Positions 11,208 through 22,059 are shown, counted from the first letter of the stretch. The stretch: 23,991 nucleotides of DNA from Saccoglossus kowalevskii (GCF_000003605.2 NW_003135345.1:345518-369508); one strand, 5' to 3'. The notes: generated from the letters alone by a model not told the origin. Program-made: numbers and translations.

Positions 11208-12176
11208 AAGAAACAAATTACCCACCCATCAATATGATCACTATCACCAACCACCATTACGCACCACCGCAAGAAACACATTACCCGCCCATCAATATGA
11301 TCACTATCACCAACTACCATTATCCATGCACCACCGTAAGAAACAAATTACCCACCCATCAATATGATCACTATCNNNNNNNNNNNNNNNNNNNNNNNNN
11401 NNNNNNNNNNNNNNNNNNNNNNNNNNNNNNNNNNNNNNNNNNNNNNNNNNNNNNNNNNNNNNNNNNNNNNNNNNNNNNNNNNNNNNNNNNNNNNNNNNNN
11501 NNNNNNNNNNNNNNNNNNNNNNNNNNNNNNNNNNNNNNNNNNNNNNNNNNNNNNNNNNNNNNNNNNNNNNNNNNNNNNNNNNNNNNNNNNNNNNNNNNNN
11601 NNNNNNNNNNNNNNNNNNNNNNNNNNNNNNNNNNNNNNNNNNNNNNNNNNNNNNNNNNNNNNNNNNNNNNNNNNNNNNNACCAACCACCATTACCCACCA
11701 CCACAAGAAACAAATTACCCACCCATCAATATGATCACTATCACCAACTACCATTATCCATGCACCACCGTAAGAAACAAATTACCCACCCATCAATATG
11801 ATCACTATCACCAACCACCATTACGCACCACCGCAAGAAACACATTACCCGCCCATCAATATGATCACTATCACCAACCACCATTACCCACCACCACAAG
11901 AAACAAATTACCCGCCCATCAATATGATCACTATCACCAACTACCATTATCCATGCACCACCGTAAGAAACAAATTACCCACCCATCAATATGATCACTA
12001 TCACCGACCACCATTACCCACCACCGCAAGAAACACATTACCCGCCCATCAATATGATCACTATCACCAACTACCATTATCCATGCACCACCGTAAGAAA
12101 CAAATTACCCACCCATCAATATGATCACTATCACCAACCACCATTACCCACCACCGCAAGAAACAAATTACCCACC
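11208..12176. repeat. minisatellite with 63-bp and 67-bp units
   Basis: Units read AAACAAATTACCCACCCATC, AATATGATCACTATCACC, AACCACCATTACCCACC, ACCGCAAG (63 bp). A second form replaces the end by CATTATCCATGCACCACCGTAAG, which is 4 bp longer (67 bp). About ten units are visible around the gap, with the two types interspersed. Single-site variants (AAATTACCCACCC versus ACATTACCCGCCC; ACCACAAG versus ACCGCAAG) are shared between units. Every 67-bp unit shifts the reading frame, and one frame meets TGA in each unit, so the proline/histidine/tyrosine-rich frames here are repeat artefacts rather than genes. Confidence 0.93.
11376..11679. other. assembly gap of 304 N
   Basis: The run of N starts after CACTATC and resumes with ACCAACC, which is the same phase of the tandem unit. 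The gap therefore lies wholly inside the minisatellite and reflects a failure to resolve it. 304 bp is not a sum of whole 63- and 67-bp units, so the gap length is probably an estimate and true copy number is unknown. Confidence 0.97.
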
Positions 12177-14471
12177 ACATATACAAGCGTCATTCATTTC
12201 GAAAAACGGAGGTAATACGCAACACGACGAATGCTGTTGGCGTCAGCAAATAAATTATTTAAGTCCTATAGCTGGAAATACTAATGGACCAATCAGTTTC
12301 AGTGACGGGTCGTAATTCATCTCAGCGTACGTAAAGAGAATGTGTATAAATGCCGTCTGCAACAAGTCCCAGGGGACACTCCAAGAAGGATACGATGTCA
12401 CTTCTCATATAGTATTGTGCAGACAAGAAAATACGACATATTTTAAAGCATATGAACAAAGAATCACTATGTCAAAGTTAAAAACAGTTATATGACTGTT
12501 TAATGAAAATATATCATCGCAATAACCAAATATGCTAAATAAAATATAATTAACTACAATAAATATAAAGTAGTTCAAAAACGTAGCTAAAAAAATTAGG
12601 GTACATTTAAGGCCACCTATTCGGAGTAAATGTGAAGCAAAACAGTCACGGTACCTGATTGGCTACCCAATCTTAACATCTAACAATGAGTCTATTATGC
12701 GAGAACAGCTTGTTTTTCGACATATCAAATTCTGCCTTGTATATTTGTTTCAACTCAGTGCCTTTAGTCTTGACGTATTCTGATAGCTGCAACTTCCTCT
12801 CAACCACGCACATTCAATTTATCCTTACAAAATCACCGCCAAGCCGCTTCTAATTGCTAGTATATACGTCATTAAATAAAAAAAAACAGTATAGTCTAAA
12901 TGGATTGACAGATTTCTCAAACCAAAAAAACCTATTATGTATTTGCAAAAATGAGGCCAATGTCTGACAGTTCTTGAATCGCACCAGCCTGAACGTACAC
13001 TAATTATTTCGATGGTAATGCACTGATCATTTTACTAAATGTCTGCCTCAATTGTGACAGAGTTTTTCCATTTGTGTTGATTTCCTTTGAGGGCGTCGTA
13101 GACAATTTATTTGACGTGTCACTGAAATAAATCCGTACTTCATTCACGTTGCAGCTTGAAGTGACCTAATTGTCATTCCATGACACAGCTATAGAAATAC
13201 AAATAATACTGGGCTAGTAATAACACATGCTTATGTGAAGGAGGTTGCTGTTTATTCCATACTTTATTTTACACATATCAATCAAATGTAATTCTAGCAT
13301 CGACGATAGATTCACAAAATGGGATTATTTTGTGTTCATTAAAGTTGCATTCACTCTTTGCAATATAAAACAATAAAAACATAAAATGTCCAACAATGCT
13401 AACATTTCATTTTAAGAGTAGTGCGAGTCTTATCTCTCATACAAAGAGATCTACAATGTGACTGATTTCTAAGGACTAACTCAGTGAGCGTATATGCTTT
13501 TAAAATCTAACTTAATGTAAGAGGTTCATTTTAATTCGTATTCTGCAGTTTAAATTCACAATACCCATCCACATTCTCAACATTGTACACTGTATATATT
13601 GGCCAGGGTTTGTATCACAAATTTTGTGCGCAAGTGCGACGGCCTATTATTTGTTAAACTCCATGAGACGCGATATACAATTGTTAAAATACGCCATCGG
13701 CCAATGAGACATATAAATCAAAGGGCAAAGAGTTTCATTACTGACAAAACGGACGCATTACACTAAATAGGTATATAGCGTAATATTTGTGCGTGAGTGA
13801 TTGAAACTGTTCAATTATAACAATGGTTCCTATTTTTGAAATTGTTGTATTAATAAACAATCTTTTGATTGATAAACAAATAATATAAAACGTGTAAGAC
13901 CGGCGATAACTGCAACGACAATGGTCAGAAAAAAAAACACAGGAACAAATGCGAAAATACTAGCGCACCAAAAGTAGCAAACCCGTCACTCGATTACCAT
14001 ATAGAAGCCACGACAAGTAGGACGAAATAATTAAAATAGAAATAACTGTTGAACAAAAATGACACTTTCTTAGTTTGTCAATTAAATCATTCTTTTCATT
14101 CACGTATTTTTTCTCGCGAAATATAACTTTGAACACAAAACCGACCCATTGTTAGAATTCACATAAAATCTTTATCATGGAACTCCAATAGTAGCGCATT
14201 TTCGGTGGAATTTCAATTGTGCCGCGTGAACGACTCTTTGAGCTATTTTTGTAGCTTCATTTGCTCGTCTAGTCCGAAGAAAACCGACACGTACAACTAA
14301 ATAGCTTTTGTCAGGTTTCAACTGATCCCGGCGAACCACAGTTGCAGTAATACCTCCGGGGTATATTATTTAATTTTAAAATAAAAAGGATGATCATCAG
14401 TCAGAATGATAGACGATTGCATTCGCGGGACTGGTGTATATTACTCTAACGCATACGTGTTCGATATGGGT
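12177..14471. other. intergenic DNA, no gene supported
   Basis: About 2.3 kb of AT-rich DNA with short A/T tracts. I found no open frame of note, no splice-linked exons, no tRNA-like boxes and no inverted element ends. Confidence 0.55.
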
Positions 14472-15265
14472 TTAAGGTAGAGATGCAGTTTACCTGACAG
14501 GTATTTTAATTAGAAAACCAAGATGACCTCCCTTGTCCAGAAAACTATATATTTTCAGAAAGCTTATTGAATGAATTTTAAAATTGTTAAAAAAATGTAT
14601 GGACACTGTAGTTTGGAATATTCACAAAAATGCGTTTTGGTCATACTAGTAAGTGATTTAAAAAATAGCTTCTAAACCATGCTTCTGTTTCCTGTCGAAA
14701 TCATATGTTACATCTGTTTACTATGAAAAAGGTGCCGTCTTGAAAACTGTCTACCAGTTGCCAATTTTGCAGGGCAGCAGCTCAAATTTCACTACTTTAA
14801 GTTTATGCATAAATTAACACCCAGGCTAGTTGTCTGTACGATTGTTGTAGCACTGTTCAACCAAAAACAATTCCCCCGACGGAGTTTTGAAGATAAGCAC
14901 ATTGTCAATCATTTGTGAAAATTTCAAAACAAAAGGTCAAAGCGTCCAAGAGCTATTTTTTTTTGAAGTTCTGGGATGTGCACTAAAAAGAAGCTGAGAT
15001 AATTGCTAATTTGCATAACCATACACGCAGTAAGACGTTTGCTGTAAAAGTTTCAAATTTAAATATAGTGTGTCAGCATTGAAACTAAGTTCAGATCGAC
15101 ACAATGTAAAAACAAATGTAGCCACTGTAATTTAACATGGCTACATATTTCGTATTTCAATTAAATTCCACCATAAAAAACGGAATAAAATAAACACACT
15201 AAAACGTGTTGTGAATAAGTGTGTTCACCCCTTGCAAAAGTAGTTTTTGAAAATGTGCTTAATAT
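14472..15265. mobile_element. TTAA element, large family, truncated copy
   Basis: Starts TTAA-GGTAGAGATGCAG and follows the element at 17010-17882 in the same orientation, block by block: ACCTGACAGGTATTTTAATTAG, CCAAGATGACCTCCCTTGTCC, GTGCCGTCTTGAAAACTGTC, GCAGCTCAAATTTCACTACT, TGTACGATTGTTGTA, ATGTGCACTAAAAAGAAGC. Similarity is strong to about 15070, then weaker to about 15265. The right terminal inverted repeat cannot be found, so this copy is truncated or decayed at its right end. It differs from the other copy by several small insertions and deletions and has no coding capacity. Confidence 0.82.
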
Positions 15266-16077
15266 GACCCCTATTTAAAAATTATATTTGTAACGTGAAC
15301 CAAGATTATGATATTGCGACCAACGTACAAAATTCACCACATATATTCATTCGTTAAATGTTGAACACGTTTTTGCCATAGGCGACTAGCCATTTCTCTA
15401 AGGCTTTGAAAACCATATGAACGCTTAGCAGTCATCGCTAACTAGAGGGAGACACCACGTCTCAATATAGAGTTGAGTAAATGTGAACATTTATGATCGA
15501 AACATTTTTTTGGGGCTAGAGTTTCTGATAGTTAAGAGGCGATGCGTAAATTTTATGACTACGGTTCTACACAGACCAGCTAAAATAATTTGCGAGGATT
15601 CAGTGGAAGGCAATACACGATGATGAACGCGGTTTATATACACAACCTACCTTTATTCCCAAAGTTTTAGCCCCCCGTGCCGCCGCCGCCGCCACCACTG
15701 CTGCTAATATAGTAAATACATTATTTCCAAATATCTTCAGCACACTTAAGCTTTCTCTAATTCAGAATTGTTTTGTTGTACCAGGCACCAACAGTTCTTA
15801 GTTTGGCGATGACTAGCATTTTGAACGGCTCACTTCATAAACGCAGAAAATCGTGTCAACAGGCACACTTTGGTTTCAGTGTTGTATTTCTTTCATAGTC
15901 TCCGCGTTTTATGTCATGCAGTGACGATCATTGGTTCTAGTTTCAAGTGACTACTTGATGTATTGTTAAGTTTTATACTCAACATAAAGTATTCACGAAT
16001 AGTTAATTTATAATGCGACTTGTGCATATATGTCGTGAATATCTCGTGGTATACCCGCCGTCGGTGGGGCGTATTAC
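15266..16077. other. intergenic DNA with a short GCC run
   Basis: No gene is supported. (GCC)5 lies at 15679-15693, followed by GCTGCT. No open frame uses it convincingly. A minus-strand frame at 15914-16144 runs into the TTAA element that follows and has no domain. Confidence 0.5.
15679..15693. repeat. (GCC)5 microsatellite
   Basis: Five perfect GCC triplets within a C-rich stretch, flanked by CCACCACTGCTGCT. It is unusually GC-rich for this window. Confidence 0.8.
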
Positions 16078-16379
16078 TTAAAGCGCGGTGGTCGTCGCGC
16101 TGCGCATTGGCGACATTTGAGTTGATAAACATTGATTTTCCCACAATCCAATGCGCTCTTCAAATGGAAATCACAAGTTTAGACTGAGGTTTAGCCTGGG
16201 TGAGACTTGAACTGAATACCGCCGGTGACTCATTTGATACAATCACCTAAAATTACCTAATTAAAGCTTGGAAACGTCTCAGTACTTGTTGATCTGCACA
16301 ACGGTCAAAGTCGCCATCTTTGTTTATACAAGAGCCATAAATCTCGCGCAAGCGTAGCGCGACGACTACAACCCTTTAA
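16078..16379. mobile_element. TTAA-flanked MITE, second family
   Basis: TTAA occurs at both edges (16078-16081 and 16376-16379). Inside it lie terminal inverted repeats of roughly 35-40 bp. Left: AGCGCGGTGGTC, GTCGCGCTGCGC, then ATTGGCGACATTT. Right arm on the minus strand: AGGGTTGTAGTC, GTCGCGCTACGC, then TTGCGCGAGATTT. The shared GTCGTCGCGCTRCGC core is unusually GC-rich here. The 294-bp interior encodes nothing, so it would depend on a transposase elsewhere. Precise TTAA duplication is the hallmark of piggyBac-type transposition, which is the likely but unproven source. Confidence 0.75.
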
Positions 16380-17009
16380 ACCTTACTGCATTACTAAATG
16401 GTATTTTTTACAATACGAGATTGAATTTGTTGTTCAGTGGCGATATTTAAAGACTTGTTGATATACTAAGACTTGAATTAAACAGGAGTCAATGAAAATA
16501 TTAAAGGTACATCAAGGTTCACTCAGATTTATGAATGCAGTGTTTGGAGCATTTGTTTGGATTTCTGGACAATGTATTCACTTCTCGGTTCAATACAAGA
16601 TTATGGGAAATCACTTTATGGTTTATTCACCTGAATGCAGATATTCCATGTACTGCTTTAACATTACGAGTATTTTATAATCAAATGACGGACGAACTGA
16701 CATTAAATTATAATAGTCATACAATTTGTACCTTCCCAACGAGTTGATAGTAATAGAATACTCAAATGGCTTGGTTGTATTTTAGGTTGATGTCTTCTAT
16801 TCGAATCGTCCCAATCTGCCATCGCATCAACTGTTACCCCGACTTAATCCATCCATTTTAATCAGTATACACGTTTTGTGTACTTACTTTGGTAGCAGCA
16901 GCAGTATATTTTTGATCTGTTTTGTGAACAACTTGGAATAAAAGCGTAGTGTAAATGTCAAGGAAATCCGATAATTTGTTTTAATGATATCCAGTCTAAT
17001 CATCTTTGC
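16380..17009. other. intergenic DNA, no gene supported
   Basis: AT-rich DNA. Two overlapping plus-strand frames of 62 and 70 codons (16492-16680, 16535-16747) have no recognisable domain. A GCAGCAGCAG-like run lies near 16895. Confidence 0.45.
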
Positions 17010-17882
17010 TTAAGGTGGAGATGCAGTTTATCTGACAGGTATTTTAATTAGTTAATTAGAAAACCAAGATGACCTCCCTTGTCCACAAAACTACATTTTC
17101 GGAAAGCTTATTGTATGAATTTTAAAATTGTTAGTATTTTTGTTATGGACACTAGTTTGAAATATTCACAAAAATGTGCTTTTTTTGGTCATACTAGCAA
17201 GTGATTTAAGAAAATGCTTCTAAACTATGCTTTTCGTTTCCTTTCAAAATTGGTTTATGGGTACATCTCTTTACTATGAAGAAAGTGCCGTCTTGAAAAC
17301 TGTCTGCCAGTTGTCATTTTTGCAGGGTAGCAGCTCAAATTTCACTACTTCAAGTTTATGCATAAATCAACACCTAGGCTAGTAGTCTGTACGATTGTTG
17401 TAACACTGTTCAACCAAAAACAATGCCCCGACGGAGTTTTGAAGATAAACGCATTGTCAATCATTTGTGAAAATTTCAAAACAAAAGTTTGTAAAGTTCT
17501 TGGATGTGCACTAAAAAGAAGCTAATTTGCATAACAATTCACTCGGCAAGAAGTTTGTTAATGCTCATAATTAAAATGGCTGTAACAGTTTCAAATGTAA
17601 TGTATTGTTAAAAGATTAAATATAGTGCATAATATGGAGATCCCGTCATTTCTTTTTTTCATCATGTTTCTCTTATTTATGTACAGCCTTGCTAAATCTT
17701 GCCAAGCATTCAAAAGAGAATGTTTGCACCCGTTATCTATATTGTAAAGTAGTTTTTTCCGAGCATGTTCCACTATTCACAATTCTACAAAATTTTAACA
17801 GTCTATAGCCAAGACTGGATAATAAAAAGCAAAAAAACACATTTCACTCCTAAGTGCCCAAGAACATGCATCTCTACCTTAA
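17010..17882. mobile_element. TTAA element, large family, complete 873-bp copy
   Basis: Starts TTAA-GGTGGAGATGCA (17010-17025) and ends TGCATCTCTACC-TTAA (17867-17882). The ends are 12-bp inverted repeats with one mismatch, inside TTAA. The interior is AT-rich and has no open frame above about 60 codons, so the copy is non-autonomous. The first 610 bp or so closely match 14472-15075, and the next 200 bp match more weakly. Compared with that copy it carries an 8-bp duplication (TTAGTTAA) near 17050 and lacks a short segment near 17490. TTAA target duplication suggests mobilisation by a piggyBac-type enzyme; the inverted ends are short, as in that superfamily. Confidence 0.85.
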
Positions 17883-19630
17883 ATACAGTTTATATTTGTA
17901 CATGAATGTAGTTTTATTCACACCATTTTTTAATCAATAATAACATTCAGAAAACGCTAGGTTTCAAGAGACACATTTCCCCGGAATTGACTTCACGCTC
18001 AATCGCATCTACAGTCTGCATACGCATCACTAGTTTGCTACAATACAATCATATGCAATATTTAAATGGTGGTTTCTGCAAGAATAAGCAAAGTAAATAC
18101 GACCAGAATCTTGGTATGACGTAAATATTCCAAATTAGTAACCATTCACAAAAAACTATACTCAAAAAAAATAAAAATAAAAGTGCAGTTTACTTTAAAT
18201 TCACATACGTGACGAACGTTACAAGGCTGAAAACCAGTTTTAAATACAATCTAAGGGTTTCAAAATGATACAAATCTACAGTCACGATTCGTCATGTATA
18301 AAAGTGTTGGATGCACGACACTGCTACACCCATTATGTTACATTACACTTGCAATGCATTTAGAGTTTTCATTTTGCAGTGGCAAACTAGAAATCTCAGG
18401 TCGCCGTATTTAACTTAATGTAGTGAAAAATGGTGTTTAATAATCATTCACCATTGATTCGCACGCCAAATGAATGTACATCTCATTTTTCCTGTAAAAT
18501 AGTAAAAATGCAAGATTCAAGTTTAGAAGCATTACTATAAATTATTTTTAGTGGATTTGTAATAACGAGATTTTGTGGACTATGGGGAAAATTCTGCTAA
18601 ATTTTCATTTTACGCCAATTGACAGTGCAGACATATTTTGAAATGAAATATTGTCACAGATACGCGTTAGCATGCATTGAACGTAGACTTGTTGCTTTTC
18701 AAATAAATAAAAACGGAAAGGTAAATTCAGTTGTAATGACCCCAAAAAAAATAATTGATCTAGGAGAAGCCGTAAAGGGTTACTAAACAGACATACTAAT
18801 GCAACAGTTTTGTTATACCAAATTAACATAAATCGAAGGTTGTACTTCGTTGCAGGCGCCCGTTTTGTAAACTATATGCGTTCACAAAACGAATTCTAGA
18901 CGCATGGAGCCTAGAGAACAGCTACTAGTTGAGTTGTATACTATCGAAAACTTTCGGCTTAACGCAGTTCATTTAGATTTCATTGTAAAACGAAAGTAGT
19001 TGTTAAATTTGGGGAACAGTTTAGTACGATAGAAAGAGCTTTATAGTCTTCAAATAACCACAATAGACAGAACGAGGGTCAAGACCGAATACAGGAGTTT
19101 CATACTAAATGCTTTCTATTAACAATTCGGACTCTATCCGTATTTGACAACGCATGCGTCATTGAAATCGATTGAAATTACGTTAAGTGCAACCGCACAA
19201 TCAATGGGTTTCACAACATTGGTACTGAACGGCGTCTTCGTATTCTAAGTCCACACATAAGCGACGCTCCCAGATATATACAACAGCTAACAAGCCAGTG
19301 ACTGCCGAGGATTTGTACACACTCCCACCTTGTCATACGCTGTAATACGTGATGACAACCTTGATTTCCCAGTAACTCTGGGTTTATATAGACTCAACGA
19401 GTTTTATCGACAGCCACGTGATCATGTTCTGTCAAATCAATGCGACGATCTCAAAGCAGCTTCGTCTGATCCAATACGTTCCTACTGGCTTACATCATTT
19501 TATCATATATACAAAACAAGTTGGTCGATTAAAGCATTCACGAGACCTCAAGTTTCGACCATTTCTGCTGAAAATCCAATATGGAAGCCAAACGCCCGAC
19601 TAACCCCCAAAGATTATCTTTATACATATG
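17883..19630. other. intergenic DNA, no gene supported
   Basis: No gene is supported. Inverted CGTTTTGT (18861-18868) and ACAAAACG (18884-18891) form a small hairpin, and the perfect palindrome ACGCATGCGT lies near 19150. A 119-codon plus-strand frame (19330-19689) runs into the TTAA element at 19631 and has no recognisable domain. Confidence 0.5.
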
Positions 19631-19753
19631 TTAAAGCAAGAGGGTGGTCACCTGCGCACGCGCGGGAATCCAGTTCCCGGCGACGATAACACTCTAAAAA
19701 CGCAAAGTCTCATGGTTAGACGCATGTTGGTAAACAATGACACTATGCTTTAA
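19631..19753. mobile_element. TTAA-flanked MITE, small family, copy A
   Basis: 123 bp from TTAA (19631-19634) to TTAA (19750-19753). It begins AGCAAGAGGGTGGTCACC then TGCGCACGCGCG and ends ATGACACTATGCT. It aligns over its whole length with the element at 21094-21255 but lacks about 40 bp of the right arm, so only a few bases of the right inverted repeat remain. Shared internal blocks include GACGATAACAC, CTAAAAACGC, CTCATGG and AATGACAC. Confidence 0.78.
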
Positions 19754-21093
19754 AACAACTTTCACGTTCAATTGTCCGAGTCTGAATATCATTAGGCACG
19801 TTTAGACATTTTAAGAAACAAAAATAGTCTGAAAAGTCGCGTGACCACGACTTTTTATTCGTGAAATAATTAGCCTATATCCTAATAAATCTAAAAGTCT
19901 CATTAAGATCCAGCATGGGAAATTTTATACCATTCGGTTCAGCCATTTTCTCGAGACTGTTATTTGAAATACAATTAAGAGCTAGAACATTCGATTTTAT
20001 ACAATTCCCACACTAAATTCATGTAATACTTTTATCCAACGTCACTAAGAAAAAAATTAAAAAAAATAATTTTTAAAATAAAGCGCGCAGATGACCCAAT
20101 CTTTAATTTGGCCACAGCATCTCCAAGACGTTCCTTGGTAATAAAACCAGTTTTATTTCAAATAAACTAATGATATCCCCAGAAGTGCATTCCCAAAAAT
20201 AGTCATCTCCTTCGCAGTTTGTCGCGAGTCAACAGAATTGCAATTGACTTAACTGACGTGAGCGACTTCAAATAAACAGATCGATAATATGTACATGAAC
20301 GCGCAAGGCCGCCTAGCGATTGGGAGACGAATTTTAGAGTTTAGAGGGCGATGTTGACAATAAAATGCATGGCGAGGGATTTTTCAGATTTATCCAATGG
20401 TAAACGTACTATGCACTAGTACTGACCAACTGCTCGCTATTCACTAAAATACAACTTTCTGAAAAAACTTGTGTTGCAAACTTGTTTATGATTTATATAG
20501 ACGGGGCGAAGGGTGGGCAAATTTTGGACATTTTCCTGAACGAGGGAGTTACTTAAAACGATAGTCTCTTGCATTTTTTTTAATATTGGCAAGTACCCAG
20601 CCTTAAAGGATGTTTGCGCGCACACATTTAATTTGACATCCGATTAGAGCAAAACTGAAACAACCTCCTGAAATAGGCCATTTCGTAAGTAGCCTGCAAC
20701 ACGCTTCGACTGGCTGCAGATGAGAGACTTGGACGCAATTTGCACAACGTACGTTTGCCCAAGTTATTGCGACCGATAGTAACCAGAAGCTACCTACATG
20801 TACATTGATTTCACAAATGTGCCGGTAAAAATTGAGTTATCGAATTTTTAACAGATTTAACCATTGATAACCGACTACCACAGCAAACAAGGGGTATATA
20901 CAACATATGGTCAAAACTAGCATCGAGGCCGGGGCATTAGTTTTCACATTAACCTCGCGAACAAGTAATGGAGGTTCACCAAGCAACAATTTCAACATGC
21001 AAAGCTCAGACAAACAAACAGAATCCGAAAAGTTCACTGCATTCGCACATTGCGTATCAATACATGTAAACCACAGCCTATTCTATTTGCAAC
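19754..21093. other. intergenic DNA, no gene supported
   Basis: AT-rich with A/T homopolymers (for example near 20050-20080). Frames of 62-79 codons on both strands lack domains or CUB-like motifs. I looked here for further CUB exons on the minus strand and saw none. Confidence 0.5.
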
Positions 21094-21255
21094 TTAAAGC
21101 AGGAGGGGAGTCACCTGCGCACGCGCGCCAATCGAGTCCCAAGTGACGATAACACGCGCTAAAAACGCGAGGCTCATGGGTAAACGCTCGTTTGTAAAAA
21201 ATGACACGCTATGACCATCTGACGTATGCGCAGGTGACTACTTCCCCCGCTTTAA
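21094..21255. mobile_element. TTAA-flanked MITE, small family, copy B
   Basis: 162 bp between TTAA (21094-21097) and TTAA (21252-21255), with inverted repeats of about 28 bp. Left: AGCAGGAGGGGAGTCACC then TGCGCACGCG. Right, minus strand: AGCGGGGGAAGTAGTCACC then TGCGCATACG. The interior matches copy A at 19631-19753. No coding capacity. Its first bases (TTAAAGC) and the TGCGCA core resemble the ends of the 16078-16379 element, so the two families may be distantly related. Confidence 0.8.
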
Positions 21256-21837
21256 GTAGGCATTCGAAAGGTCAGTTGACGTGGAGCGCGCTTTCCAGTC
21301 TTGCACGCGTTGTACACGTCGCAAAAGTCTCTTATACCATATACGACGTGGCACGGAGAGAACCGACAATAAAGACGCGAAAACAAAACTATAAATAATT
21401 ATATACTATTCATTCTCAAATTATAATTACACAATTACTTAAAATACTATTTATAAATAAACTATTAATCCAATACTATTCCGAATGCACACGACAATAT
21501 TAACGACACAGTCAAATCTTGAATCTGTAATTTCAGGAACTGATGAAATCTTAATCTGTAAAATAAATGTACATTTTGAAGTTACTTGAAGGGTTGAATA
21601 TTAAATTAAAATTTAATTGAAGTGACCACGTCATTTTTCGTGACCATTGTTATTGTACAGGATCGCTTAGCTTACTAGCTGGACTAGTAGATTGTAATAG
21701 ACATAGAACAAGTTTGTCAGGCAATGTCAATTTCATAATTCAGTTCGATACACTTCTCCAATGAAGGTCATAAAATAGGTTTGACTGTTGATTTTATACT
21801 CTGTCTATACGACAATCTGAAACGTTGCAAACTTACA
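21256..21837. other. 3' flank of the CUB gene, possible 3' UTR or intron
   Basis: Read on the minus strand this lies just after the TAA of the CUB gene. No AATAAA is visible on that strand. One ATTAAA variant lies at 21617-21612, about 220 bases after the stop, and could serve as a weak polyadenylation signal. The perfect donor GTAAGT at 21836-21831 means part of it could instead be intron. It is very AT-rich around 21395-21475. Confidence 0.4.
21612..21617 (-). promoter_or_regulatory. possible ATTAAA polyadenylation signal
   Basis: The only polyadenylation hexamer variant seen on the minus strand within about 250 bases after the CUB gene's TAA. The surrounding DNA is AT-rich, so chance occurrence is likely. 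Confidence 0.2.
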
Positions 21838-22059
21838 TTACACTTGTTTGTAGGAGAGAAGGAAGCCGTCAAACGAGACATTGTGGTCACTGTTGAAAAA
21901 CACGCTGAGGATTTCCTGTGATGAGGTCAAATGAATCTCCAAGTGTTCATCTCCGCTGTATTGTCCAACTAACGGAGAGCTCGCATCCGGGCCATCATAT
22001 ATGTACAAAATGTCACAACAACTCTCTGTGAACAAGTCCAGGATTTTCAGATCCACAAC
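21838..22059 (-). CDS. CUB domain 2, second half exon with stop
   Basis: 222 nt: 73 codons plus TAA (21840-21838). The acceptor is TTTCAG/GTTGTG, phase 0. It begins VVDLKILDL and contains SCCDILYIYDG, PLVGQYSG, SDHNVSFDGFLLSY. The position of the fourth CUB cysteine (usually YCG) is serine. NVS is a potential N-glycosylation site. After the stop there is one base and then a perfect donor GTAAGT (21836-21831). Splicing there would give a 223-nt exon ending in phase 1, exactly the phase at the end of domain 1. The exon is annotated as terminal because no phase-1 donor precedes the stop. Confidence 0.88.
   Translation of the reverse strand, partial: VVDLKILDLFTESCCDILYIYDGPDASSPLVGQYSGDEHLEIHLTSSQEILSVFFNSDHNVSFDGFLLSYKQV

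Noticed and set aside
11307-11754. Minus-strand frames across the assembly gap
   Set aside because: Almost wholly undefined residues from the N run.
9380-12176. Could the tandem arrays be CRISPR?
   Set aside because: Units are contiguous with no unique spacers between repeats, and the context is a spliced eukaryotic genome.
11020-12315. Proline/histidine/tyrosine-rich plus-strand frames
   Set aside because: Products of the 63/67-bp array; frame changes at each 67-bp unit and parts are translated through N. No support for a protein.
18861-18891. CGTTTTGT / ACAAAACG inverted pair as a transposon end
   Set aside because: Only an 8-bp stem with a 15-base loop, no target duplication and no second copy.
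19330-19689. 119-codon plus-strand frame
   Set aside because: Its last 60 bases lie in a TTAA-flanked MITE and the rest has no recognisable motif.
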